Part shown: in pieces, positions 26,868 through 34,909 of the stretch
How positions within the stretch are numbered: the stretch's first letter is position 1
Layout: the number at the start of each line of letters is the position of its first letter
Assembly: GCA_002311665.1 (NCBI GenBank)
Contig: DBYX01000002.1
Location: 137,483-201,482, forward strand
From: Lachnoclostridium sp. UBA1175
GTDB taxonomy: Bacteria > Bacillota > Clostridia > Lachnospirales > Lachnospiraceae
DNA: 64,000 nucleotides
Reading direction: 5' to 3'
Translations under genes and position numbers: made by a program
Notes under the pieces: generated by a model
What the model saw: only the letters and a program-made list of their open reading frames with translations
Told to the model about the DNA's origin: nothing
Databases searched by the model: none

Positions 26868-27584
26868 TCACTCCAGGTTTCTTCTGCGCATCAGGGCACG
26901 CATAAACATTCCCACAAGGCACACCGCGATACCCCCTCCGACCAGCGTCACGGTGATCGACTCCGGAATCCGGATGATACTGTCGCGCAGATGCGAGGTG
27001 GGCACCAGATGGATCCAGCGGAGCAGCACCGGGCTTCCGGCCCAGTACCGTTCGAACAGAAGTCCGAGCTCTGCCAGTGCGAAAAATGTGAACAGCACGA
27101 TGATGATACTCTCGTACTCCCGGCTCAGGAATGCCACCAGCAGTGACAGATATACATATCCGAGCATCAGAACATACACCATCACAATGTTGACCAGGAC
27201 CGAGCCGACCGTGGCATTGCCAAGCACGTTGCTTCCCTGCAGCAGGTGGACGATAAGCACTGTCACACCGTACACAGCCAGCAGAAGCAGGCTAATGATC
27301 GCCAGGGACACCATCCAGGAGCACAGGATCCTGTTTCTTTTAAAACCGCTCGTAACCTTGCTTCGCAGAATGCCGTACCGGAACTCCTGCACCGTGAAAA
27401 ATACGGTCACGATGCCGGCGATCGGGATCATCATCAGGTATGCCTGCGACAGTGCCATCACACACTGGTAACCCGGACAGATCAGCGCGCCGACAACACC
27501 CGCTGCGACCGTTGCAAGGCAGGCGAAGAAAAATGTTGCGCTCCGCGCAAGGCGCGAGCAGTCATATCTCAGTAAGCGCATCAT
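26868..27584 (-). CDS. ABC-2-type permease of the LRR/two-component block
   Basis: The 238-residue protein has six predicted membrane helices in the usual ABC-2 permease arrangement, with a cytoplasmic loop VQEFRYGILRSKVTSGFKR that matches the coupling region of bacitracin/lantibiotic-immunity-type permeases. Its ATG overlaps the ATPase stop by four bases. Together they form a small two-gene transporter. Immunity or detoxification against a peptide is a common job of this architecture next to a two-component system, but is inferred here. Confidence 0.82.
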   Translation of the reverse strand: MMRLLRYDCSRLARSATFFFACLATVAAGVVGALICPGYQCVMALSQAYLMMIPIAGIVTVFFTVQEFRYGILRSKVTSGFKRNRILCSWMVSLAIISLLLLAVYGVTVLIVHLLQGSNVLGNATVGSVLVNIVMVYVLMLGYVYLSLLVAFLSREYESIIIVLFTFFALAELGLLFERYWAGSPVLLRWIHLVPTSHLRDSIIRIPESITVTLVGGGIAVCLVGMFMRALMRRRNLE

Positions 27585-28486
27585 ACTTCACCTCCGTTCA
27601 GTGCCTGAAGAAGGCTCTCCGTCTGCATGCTCGTCTCCTCCATAGACAGCACCTTGCACCCTTCGTCCGCAAGCGCGACAACCAGCTCGGTGATGTTCGG
27701 CTTACCGTAGATCTCCGCCGTGTCGGCGTTCAGGATGCGGTGCCGAAGAGACATTGCGACCATCACTCGTGCGAGCGCGTTCGTATCACTCACGTGGATC
27801 CGCAGCGCAGTCTCCTGCATCTGCTTCATCTCCTCCGCGGAGAGTTCCCGCCGAAGCACGCCGTGGTCCATGACACCGTACTTCTCCGCCACACCGGCAA
27901 GCATTTCCGGCTCCTGTGCCGTCACAAGGATCGTGATCTCAAGCTCCTGCTTCAACCGCTGCAGAAGCTCATCCGTCTTCTGCGTGCTGCCGATTCCCGT
28001 GTACACATCATCCAGAAGCAGCAGGTCCGGCGACCCGCACAGGGCAATCGCGATCGCCGCGATCACCGCTTTCTCCCCCGTAAGCTCCTCCGTCTTCGTA
28101 TCAGCACAATCCTTAAGACCCGTGAGCTCCAATACCTCGTCCGCTCTCCCGCTGCCGGGAACCCCGAGCAGACTGCACTGCCGCTGCAGATTCATCCGAA
28201 GCGACATGGAAGGAACCATGGTTCCTCCGTTCATTACGACACCGACTCTGCGTCTGTCAATTCCGATATCCGGATCGGTGCAATGCCGTTCAAACAGCCT
28301 GTACTCCCCCTCCGTAGGCTGCTGCAGGCCGCTCACCACGCGAAGCAGCGTGGATTTGCCGGCGCCGGATTGTCCGACGAGACCGTAGATCGTTCCCCTG
28401 GTAAGATGCAGGTTAACCTTGTCAAGTGCCGTGGCGCGACCGAATTTCTTCGTAAGATCGCTTGTTTCAATTGCGTATGCTGCCAT
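27581..28486 (-). CDS. ABC transporter ATPase with degenerate catalytic motifs
   Basis: The 301-residue protein is built like BcrA/CcmA-type ATPases. Walker A is intact (GQSGAGKST, 38-46). The signature reads LTGEK (135-139) instead of LSGGQ, Walker B ends LLLLDD with Asp160 in place of the catalytic glutamate, the Q-loop region reads VVMNGG, and the H-loop histidine is replaced by Gln191 in TAQEP. ATP may bind but hydrolysis should be weak or absent. As there is no second ATPase gene in the operon, the complex may work as a sensor or switch rather than as a pump. AAGGGGG precedes the ATG. Confidence 0.85.
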   Translation of the reverse strand: MAAYAIETSDLTKKFGRATALDKVNLHLTRGTIYGLVGQSGAGKSTLLRVVSGLQQPTEGEYRLFERHCTDPDIGIDRRRVGVVMNGGTMVPSMSLRMNLQRQCSLLGVPGSGRADEVLELTGLKDCADTKTEELTGEKAVIAAIAIALCGSPDLLLLDDVYTGIGSTQKTDELLQRLKQELEITILVTAQEPEMLAGVAEKYGVMDHGVLRRELSAEEMKQMQETALRIHVSDTNALARVMVAMSLRHRILNADTAEIYGKPNITELVVALADEGCKVLSMEETSMQTESLLQALNGGEV

Positions 28487-28510
28487 AGCATCTTCCCCCT
28501 TTCGATCTCG

Positions 28511-28567
28511 TTATATCACGGCACTATTAAGAAACCGATTAAGACAACCGTTAAGATTCCGTAAAGA
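28511..28567 (-). promoter_or_regulatory. Promoter and direct-repeat operator of the degenerate-ABC/LRR operon
   Basis: Four TTAAGA-like hexamers (plus-strand starts 28527, 28539, 28551 and 28562; the last is TAAAGA) are spaced 11-12 bases apart, the helical spacing typical of OmpR-family sites. A TATAAC -10 box lies at 28516-28511 on the minus strand, just before the ATPase gene. The outer pair sits 33 bases upstream of the -10 box, matching the layout at the FtsX-transporter and PspC promoters. The adjacent response regulator is the likely binder. Confidence 0.65.
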
Positions 28568-28593
28568 TTCCGACGTTTCTTCGTTAACCCGGA

Positions 28594-29274
28594 TTACCTG
28601 CCCTCCTCCGGCGACGAGGAGAACCGGAAGCCGATCCCCCACACCGCGGTGATGCAGTCGCGCCCGCTCAGTTCGCGCAGCTTCTTGCGGAGGTTATGCA
28701 CGTGCACCTTCAGCGAGTCCTCCGTGCAGTCGGGCGTGTCCTGCGCGATCAGCTCGAGGAGCGTGAGTTTCGCTACCACGCGGTCGCGGTTGCTCATCAA
28801 TATTTTCGCGATCGCGCATTCCGTGCGCGTGAGCTTCGCCTCCGCCTTCCCGCAGAACACCGTGTGAAGGTTGCTGTCAAGCGTAAACTCGCCGCAGCTG
28901 ATCCTCGACTCATCCTGCGGCGTACGGCGGTCTCTGAGCACAACGCGGACGCGCGCGACAAGCTCCTCGACGCGGAAAGGCTTCGTGATATAGTCCGCTG
29001 CTCCGCTGAGCAGTAGATCCACCTTCTCCATCGTGTCGGTCCTCGCGCTCACAACGATCACGGGGATCCCCTTGAAGCTCGGCAGGATCTCCTCGCCGGA
29101 AAGGCCCGGCAGCATACGGTCAAGTAAGATCAGGTCAGGCCGCTCCGCCGCGACCGCCATCAGCGCCTCGGTGCCCGAGTACGCCTTTCGCACGGCAAAT
29201 CCCTCCCCCGTCAGAGTCTCCTCCAGGAGCTTGCTGATGGCAACATCATCGTCGACAACCAAAATCGTATCCAC
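28594..29274 (-). CDS. OmpR/PhoB-family response regulator of the envelope block
   Basis: Translation most likely starts at a GTG (29274) with GGAGG eight bases upstream, giving 226 residues. The receiver has Asp8-Asp10 in the acidic pocket, phospho-acceptor Asp52 in LLDRMLPG and Lys98 in ITKPF. A winged-helix domain follows with the DSLKVHVHNLRKKL recognition helix. It lies directly upstream of the ABC/LRR/kinase operon with its own promoter, and the repeat array between them is its probable site. The kinase at 23357 is its probable partner although five genes separate them. Confidence 0.92.
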   Translation of the reverse strand: MDTILVVDDDVAISKLLEETLTGEGFAVRKAYSGTEALMAVAAERPDLILLDRMLPGLSGEEILPSFKGIPVIVVSARTDTMEKVDLLLSGAADYITKPFRVEELVARVRVVLRDRRTPQDESRISCGEFTLDSNLHTVFCGKAEAKLTRTECAIAKILMSNRDRVVAKLTLLELIAQDTPDCTEDSLKVHVHNLRKKLRELSGRDCITAVWGIGFRFSSSPEEGR

Positions 29275-29308
29275 GTCTAAATCCTCCGCAAAAAACAACC
29301 TTTCTGTT

Positions 29309-29337
29309 ATCTTACCACAGAATGCTTCGATTGATAA
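29309..29337 (-). promoter_or_regulatory. Promoter of the response regulator gene
   Basis: TTATCA (29337-29332) and TAAGAT (29314-29309) are 17 bases apart, and TGG before the -10 box makes it an extended -10 promoter. The GTG start lies 35 bases downstream. Confidence 0.65.
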
Positions 29338-29365
29338 GACATAATCCATCGCACGCCACACAGAA

Positions 29366-29404
29366 AAGTCCGCCGCGGTGATGTCTCACACCGACGGCGG
29401 ACTT
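29366..29404 (-). terminator. Terminator downstream of the FtsX/ABC operon
   Basis: Ten-base arms AAGTCCGCCG and CGGCGGACTT close a 19-base loop and are followed on the minus strand by TTTT. Two further GC-rich hairpins lie between it and the stop at 29530: a perfect stem centred at 29440 and one at 29493-29510. Confidence 0.7.
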
Positions 29405-29529
29405 CATATAGGTTGCCGATATGTCTGCTGTTCTACGTGAGTAGAACAGCTTACCTCCACACTTCTCAGAAGATCTCCCACAGTGCGGGCACAACCCCGG
29501 AAACCTCCGGGGCCACCCGCGGATCTATA

Positions 29530-30303
29530 TCAACCGACTCTCCGGCTGTCCGTTTTTCTTCGGCTCAACACCTCTGCGGACGGGTTGCCCACGATGCTGC
29601 TCACGGTGTTGCCGTTCTCGTCGAGCTCCTCGATCATCTCAAGCTGGCCGTCGAGCACGCGCACCAGCTTCGTGCCGTAGCGGGCCGCCTCCTCGGAGTG
29701 CGTGACCTGCACGATGGTCTTGCCGTAGCGGCGGTTGATGTCGCGGAAGAGCTCCATGATCCTCATACCGGTCTTCGAGTCAAGGTTTCCGATGGGCTCG
29801 TCGAGGAAAATGATCTCCGGGTCGAACACGAGCGCTCTCGCGATCGCTACTCTCTGCTGCTGGCCGCCCGAGAGCTCGCGGGGCGTCAGCTTTCTCTTGT
29901 CCTTCATACCGATAATGTCAAGCACCTCGTCGATGCGCTGTGCGTATGCCGAACGCTTCTTGCCGGCGATCATCAGCGGCAGTGCGATGTTGTCCTCGAC
30001 GCTCAGATTCGGCACGAGGTTATAGAACTGGAACACAAAACCGATCTTATTGTTGCGCATCTCGCAGAGCTTCTTCTCACTCAGCTTGGCGAGGTCCGTG
30101 CCCTCGATGCACACCGAGCCCGAGGTGGGCTGGTCAAGCCCGCCGAGCAGGTACAGAAGGGTGGATTTGCCGCAGCCGGACGGCCCCATGATCGAGACGA
30201 ACTCGCCCTGCTCCACATCCAGGTTGATGTCCTTCAAAACCTTCGAGATCTCTCTTCCGTTCACAAATGACTTGTTAAGGTTGGAAATGCTGATTGCGTT
30301 CAT
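29530..30303 (-). CDS. MacB/LolD-type ABC transporter ATPase
   Basis: The 257-residue protein has every motif intact: Walker A GPSGCGKST, Q-loop FVFQFYNLVPNLSV, signature LSGGQQQR, Walker B IIFLDEP and H-loop VTHSEE. The GNLDSKTG block after Walker B is typical of the MacB/LolD/BceA family, which works with FtsX-like permeases. The permease gene lies 67 bases upstream in the same operon. The pair probably handles envelope lipids or antimicrobial peptides. GGAG lies nine bases before the ATG. Confidence 0.92.
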   Translation of the reverse strand: MNAISISNLNKSFVNGREISKVLKDINLDVEQGEFVSIMGPSGCGKSTLLYLLGGLDQPTSGSVCIEGTDLAKLSEKKLCEMRNNKIGFVFQFYNLVPNLSVEDNIALPLMIAGKKRSAYAQRIDEVLDIIGMKDKRKLTPRELSGGQQQRVAIARALVFDPEIIFLDEPIGNLDSKTGMRIMELFRDINRRYGKTIVQVTHSEEAARYGTKLVRVLDGQLEMIEELDENGNTVSSIVGNPSAEVLSRRKTDSRRVG

Positions 30304-30370
30304 AGTATTATTCTCCGTTTCTTATGTGTTTATTGTCAGTTGATCTACAGTCCGTATTATGCCTTCCGGC

Positions 30371-32857
30371 TTACTCGTACTTCAGCTCCGCCACAACGCT
30401 CAGTTTGCGGCTCTTGCGCATCGTCGAGAGCGATGCGATCAGGACGATCACCGTGATGGCAATCGCGTACATCGGCACCTCTGCCCAGCTGAACACGACG
30501 TCAAATTCCATTCCCACGTAGTACATCAGGGTGGTGAACACGCCTACCATCAACATACTGTAAGGCAGTGTGATGAGCAGGGAGATGATCACGCAGAGAA
30601 TGCTCTCCGCAAGGATCAGACGCTTTCTCGCGCCGCCGGTCATACCGACCGAGGCGAGCACCGCGAACTCGCGGCTTCTCTGGCGGAAACAGATCACGAT
30701 GTTGTTGAAGATACCGATCGATGCGATGATCATCGTCAGGTAGGCAAATACCTCGATGAGCTTCACGATCATTTCGTTCTGCTCGATGTTCAGCTCGCAC
30801 ATCGTGTCGCGGTCCACATAGGTGGCACCGTAGTTCGTGACCATCGCCTTGAACTGCTTCTCGGCCTCCTTCATATCGCCCTTGACCTTGAAGGAGATCT
30901 CGTTCGCACCATACACATGGTACAGTTCCTTAAGTTTGTCGTTTGAGACCAGGATGAATTCGCCGGAGTCGTAAAGTTTTCCGTTGACAACCGCACATAC
31001 GTGCAGCTCCTGCTCGATATCGTTGATCTTGACCTTCACCTTGTCGCCGATCTTCAGGTCGAAGTTGCGGGCGACCACCTTGGTGATGACGACCTCATTT
31101 TCCGAAGAATTGATGAAGGTATCGTACTCTTTGTATTTATCCAGCTCGATGTAATCGTTGTAATCGCGGTAGGGCTTCGGATCGACGCCGAGGCTGATCA
31201 CGTTCTTGCCGTCGATCTCGGCAGCGCCGAAAATGACCGGCGAGATGCTGTCCTTGTCCACGCAATCGAGCTCTCTGATGTTCCGCACGATCGCGTCACC
31301 GATCGGCTCCTCGCCGCCGCCCTGGTAATTCACGCTGATGGCGTAGTCGAATTCAAATTCCGTGTAGGCATCGCGGCAGGCATCCACCATCGTGCTGCCG
31401 AACATCGCAACCGTGAGAACGGAGCTGACAGCCATCACCAGAAGCACCACGTTGTTGATCAGAAGCCGCGAGGTGCGGATGTTGTTGAGTGCTAAGAACA
31501 TTGTCGTGTTCTTGCGGAAAATCTTAGCCAGGAATCCGGCGATCACCCGCACCAGCGTCGGCGTTACCAGAAGGATGCCGGCCATCGAGAGCACGAGGTA
31601 CAGAAGGCTCTGTGCGGAAACCGTACCCTTAATCCTCGAGTTGCCGATCGCCGCTGCGATGAGCATTGCGGCACCGAGGAAGAATTTGAAGCGCTTGCGC
31701 TTACCGGTGTGCTCCACGCGGTTGAGGATGACATCCTTCGTCTGGAGCTTGCGGATCCTGCGGACCGCCAGCCAGGACGATACCGCGGACATCACGATCG
31801 CAAATGCCGCGCCTATGCTTACGTTCAGCCAGTTAATCTCGAACGGAAGGTAGATGCCGTAATCCGCGAGGGGCGAGATGAGGCGTCCCACCAGATACAG
31901 GATCCCCTCGCCGAGCGCCGCACCGACGATACCGCCGAGCAGGCCGTAGAGCGCGCTCTCCAGAATGAGGATGCGGCTCACTTTGCCCTTCGAAGCGCCC
32001 TGGCTCATAAAGGTTCCGAGCACCGGAAGCCGCTCGCTGATGATCATTCGGAACACGCCGCTGATGATCAGGCCGCTCACCACAACAACGATGGCGAACA
32101 TACAGCCGATCCCGAGGATCAGGGAGTCGAAGTTGCCGAGCACGGTCACCGTGTCGATCGCGGTCGCCTTGACCGCCGTGTTGGCCTCGTTGAAGCGCTT
32201 GACCGCTGCGGCGATGTCATCGGCCGTCAGCTTTTCGCCCGTTCCGGCGACCTTCGCGTACATCGCGTTGTACTTGCCCTCAGCGCCGAGACGCTCGTTC
32301 AGGTAATCGTATGAGATGACCGCGTAGAACTGTTCTTTCGTGTCCCCGTAGAACAATCCGTCGTTCACCGCGATCGCCTTGATGTTCAGCGAAAGCGGCT
32401 CGCCGTTGTACATAATCTCGAACTTGTCACCGGCCTTCAGGTTCCACTCTTTCGCGATGCGCTCCGAGATCACGCAATCCGGTTCCGCGCTGTTCTTCCA
32501 TTCTCCCCCCACAAGCGCGCCGTCAAAACTCTCGCGTCCGCGGAGCACCGCGTAGCTGAGTTTGTCATTTTCCACTTTGACGCCGACCGACTGAAGCTCA
32601 CCCGTGAGCTCCGTAAGCCCGGTGTCCTTAAAAACCTCTTTCGTAAAATAAGGATCGTCCAGGCAGCTGTGCAGCGACATGTTCTTGCCCTCGCTCATCT
32701 TCCGAGCGGGCTCTGTGATACTGTCCTTGATCGTGTTGATCATACCCAGGCACGCAACCAGCAGTCCCGTGCTGAGCGCGATGGAGATGATCATCAGCGC
32801 CAGGCGCCCTTTCCTCTCCATCATGTTTCTTCGAATGTACCGCAATAAGATTTTCAA
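30371..32857 (-). CDS. FtsX-like ABC transporter permease
   Basis: The 828-residue protein has the two-module FtsX layout: an N-terminal helix (about 18-40), a large extracellular domain, three helices (about 255-370), then a further helix, a second extracellular domain and three C-terminal helices with the FtsX pattern ASIGIFNNIVICFRQRSREFAV. The start is a TTG with AGGAGG eight bases upstream. It works with the ATPase downstream. Transcription is probably driven from the operator/promoter at 32925-32979, shared in design with the PspC promoter, which suggests an envelope-stress role. Confidence 0.9.
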   Translation of the reverse strand: MKILLRYIRRNMMERKGRLALMIISIALSTGLLVACLGMINTIKDSITEPARKMSEGKNMSLHSCLDDPYFTKEVFKDTGLTELTGELQSVGVKVENDKLSYAVLRGRESFDGALVGGEWKNSAEPDCVISERIAKEWNLKAGDKFEIMYNGEPLSLNIKAIAVNDGLFYGDTKEQFYAVISYDYLNERLGAEGKYNAMYAKVAGTGEKLTADDIAAAVKRFNEANTAVKATAIDTVTVLGNFDSLILGIGCMFAIVVVVSGLIISGVFRMIISERLPVLGTFMSQGASKGKVSRILILESALYGLLGGIVGAALGEGILYLVGRLISPLADYGIYLPFEINWLNVSIGAAFAIVMSAVSSWLAVRRIRKLQTKDVILNRVEHTGKRKRFKFFLGAAMLIAAAIGNSRIKGTVSAQSLLYLVLSMAGILLVTPTLVRVIAGFLAKIFRKNTTMFLALNNIRTSRLLINNVVLLVMAVSSVLTVAMFGSTMVDACRDAYTEFEFDYAISVNYQGGGEEPIGDAIVRNIRELDCVDKDSISPVIFGAAEIDGKNVISLGVDPKPYRDYNDYIELDKYKEYDTFINSSENEVVITKVVARNFDLKIGDKVKVKINDIEQELHVCAVVNGKLYDSGEFILVSNDKLKELYHVYGANEISFKVKGDMKEAEKQFKAMVTNYGATYVDRDTMCELNIEQNEMIVKLIEVFAYLTMIIASIGIFNNIVICFRQRSREFAVLASVGMTGGARKRLILAESILCVIISLLITLPYSMLMVGVFTTLMYYVGMEFDVVFSWAEVPMYAIAITVIVLIASLSTMRKSRKLSVVAELKYE

Positions 32858-32924
32858 ATCAGCAACCTCCTTGTTGGAATGTAATGTGAACCGTTCTTCG
32901 TTCGTATTTCCTTAAGACACCGCA

Positions 32925-32979
32925 AGTATACCGCGGCATTCTTAAACGGTACTTTATCGAAGATTAGAGTTTGATTAAG
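32925..32979 (-). promoter_or_regulatory. Promoter and operator of the FtsX/ABC operon
   Basis: On the minus strand the motif TTAATCAAACTCTAAT (32978-32963) is followed after 32 bases by a TATACT -10 box (32930-32925). No good -35 box is present, as expected for an activated promoter. The same 16 bases occur at 45864-45879, also 32 bases before a -10 box. Confidence 0.7.
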
Positions 32980-33033
32980 AAGTTATTTACGGTTTTTAAT
33001 TTAGCAAACCCGCGGAAAATACTGGCTTTTACG

Positions 33034-33070
33034 CAAAAAGTCTCCCCCGTCGATTGACGGGAGAGACTTC
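33034..33070 (-). terminator. Terminator of the Pro/Thr-rich lipoprotein gene
   Basis: Arms AAGTCTC-CCCGTC and GACGGG-GAGACTT close a four-base loop and are followed on the minus strand by TTTTTGC. It lies 24 bases after the stop at 33094. Confidence 0.9.
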
Positions 33071-33093
33071 TCACAGGTTCTGAACCTTCTCAA

Positions 33094-34137
33094 CTATTTT
33101 TTGTACCAGGCATACAAACCATCGTCTTGATACAATATGTTACTGTAGTATTCGAGTTCTAATACTTCCTCCGTATCTCTCGATTGCAGGGTGACCCGAA
33201 TATCTCCGTAGCCATCGGCATCTTCTCTTTCCCACTTGTATGTAAAAGTCTCGTTTCTTTTCCCGTTGTTCCGGATTCCGGTTCCGTCCTGGTTGAAAAT
33301 ATAAAATCCGTTCCGTGACATCCAGCATCCGTACGGCTCGAGAACATCTTCCCTTGCGGCGATGCTCTCAGCAGAGCGGTAGATATACGACTCATTGGAG
33401 ATCCCGTGGATATACAGATATCCGTTTCTTATACAGAAGAAGCCTTCGAAGCTATAGTCCTGCAACGAAGTCTCATATCGCTTCATCTGGGTTTCTCTGC
33501 GTTCCTCATCCGGCAAAGGATCATCCCCGGTGCCATAAGTACCCGAATACTCCAGTTCTGCATCTTCATTCAGAATATAATATCTGGTATAAGGTGAAGT
33601 AAACAGAATAAGAACAGTATCCCCGTAAACGGTGTTATCGATATAATACGTGAACGGAGTGGTCTCCGCGTATCCCTTAATCTCCAGATCAAATCCCCGG
33701 TAATCGGAGTTAAAGTACAACCATTCCTGAGCTCCGAAATTAGACTTGAAGCCTTGCCAGCAATCCAGCAGAGGGGAATCCTCGATGCTGTATGTTCCCG
33801 TAAACACGCTCTCCAGGCCTTCCGGGATCGGAGCTTTCGCCTTGGTCGGTGTTTCCGTAGGCGTCGGTGTCGGAGTTGATGTAGGCGTGGGCTCTGCCGT
33901 CGGGGTCGCTGCCGGTTCCTCCGTCGGTACCGGCGTCGGTTCTGCAGTCGGAGCAACGGATACTTCTCCGGTCGGCGTGATCGACACTTCTTCCGTCGGA
34001 GTTACTTTCGTCTCTTCCGATATGTTTTTCTTATCTCTGGACGAAGTCTTGCTCTCCCCGTCATCACCGCCGCATGCAACGGCAGATAACGCAAGCAGGA
34101 TCACTAAGATCATCAGTATGCATCTGGTTTTTCCCAT
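33094..34137 (-). CDS. Lipoprotein with Thr/Pro-rich stalk, function unknown
   Basis: From the ATG at 34137 (AGAGG seven bases upstream) the protein has 347 residues. A lipoprotein signal ends LSAVAC, with Cys22 as lipidation site. Residues 45-102 are a stalk of Pro-Thr-Glu/Ala repeats (TPTAEPTPVPTEE style), as in wall-spanning linkers. The C-terminal domain (about 105-347) belongs to no family I recognise. A GTG two codons upstream is a less likely start. It is a single gene with its own terminator, next to the ABC block, so a surface role is plausible. Confidence 0.75.
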   Translation of the reverse strand: MGKTRCILMILVILLALSAVACGGDDGESKTSSRDKKNISEETKVTPTEEVSITPTGEVSVAPTAEPTPVPTEEPAATPTAEPTPTSTPTPTPTETPTKAKAPIPEGLESVFTGTYSIEDSPLLDCWQGFKSNFGAQEWLYFNSDYRGFDLEIKGYAETTPFTYYIDNTVYGDTVLILFTSPYTRYYILNEDAELEYSGTYGTGDDPLPDEERRETQMKRYETSLQDYSFEGFFCIRNGYLYIHGISNESYIYRSAESIAAREDVLEPYGCWMSRNGFYIFNQDGTGIRNNGKRNETFTYKWEREDADGYGDIRVTLQSRDTEEVLELEYYSNILYQDDGLYAWYKK

Positions 34138-34180
34138 GCTCACACCTCTTTCACCACAGCCGTTTTCCTATCGAAACCGC

Positions 34181-34819
34181 TTACATTGCACTCAGATTCA
34201 AATTGATGGTCGCAAGGGCGGCCTTCACTTCCGCGAGTTTCTTCTCGTTCGCCGCAACCCAGATCAGGAGGACGTTGTTGCCGCTGTCACGGAACTCGAT
34301 GTCGCAGCTGCCGGAGGAGTTGCGCAAGGTGTGGAGGATCGCCACATCGCTGATGCGGATGAAGCGGTATTTGACGTCGCCGAGGAATTTGAACTTCGTG
34401 CCGATGTAGTCTCTCGTTGCGAAGATAAATTCATCCGCGCGGTTTGACACCGTGAACTTCGGCGTCTCGCTCATCTGCGCGTCGAAATCAGCCGCGTCCT
34501 GCGGGGTTTTGAAGAGTTCGTCAAGGTCCTTTCTCGTGATGTCCGCCGCGTCGCCCTTCTTCGATTTTGCGGTCAAGATCAGGACCATGAGGATCAGGAA
34601 CGCGCCGATGCCGGCCAGCAGGTAGACACCGCCCTTCGTCTGTTCGTTCTTCAGCGCGCCGTTGTTGATCATCGCGGCGATCGCGCCGCCGATGAGCAGA
34701 AGCGGGATGATGATCAGGATGTACTTCTTGCTGTTGCTCGCCTTCTTCGTCCCGTTCACCTCCGCGTCATACTGACGGAACCACGCCGACTGATCCGCCA
34801 TTGTATTAACCTTTTCCAT
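34181..34819 (-). CDS. Membrane protein with PH-like C-terminal domain, function unknown
   Basis: The 212-residue protein starts at an ATG with GGAGAAGGGAG upstream. Two membrane helices lie at about 33-51 and 63-82. The cytoplasmic C-terminal part (110-212) alternates short strands and ends in a helix, which could be a PH-like fold, but this is only an impression from the pattern. No known family was recognised. Confidence 0.6.
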   Translation of the reverse strand: MEKVNTMADQSAWFRQYDAEVNGTKKASNSKKYILIIIPLLLIGGAIAAMINNGALKNEQTKGGVYLLAGIGAFLILMVLILTAKSKKGDAADITRKDLDELFKTPQDAADFDAQMSETPKFTVSNRADEFIFATRDYIGTKFKFLGDVKYRFIRISDVAILHTLRNSSGSCDIEFRDSGNNVLLIWVAANEKKLAEVKAALATINLNLSAM

Positions 34820-34909
34820 ACTCCCTTCTCCTTTCAAATATGTGTAATTTTATTATGTATGTAAACCTGAATTTCTTCAGGATACATCCTTCGTAGCGCC
34901 ACAGCGCCC

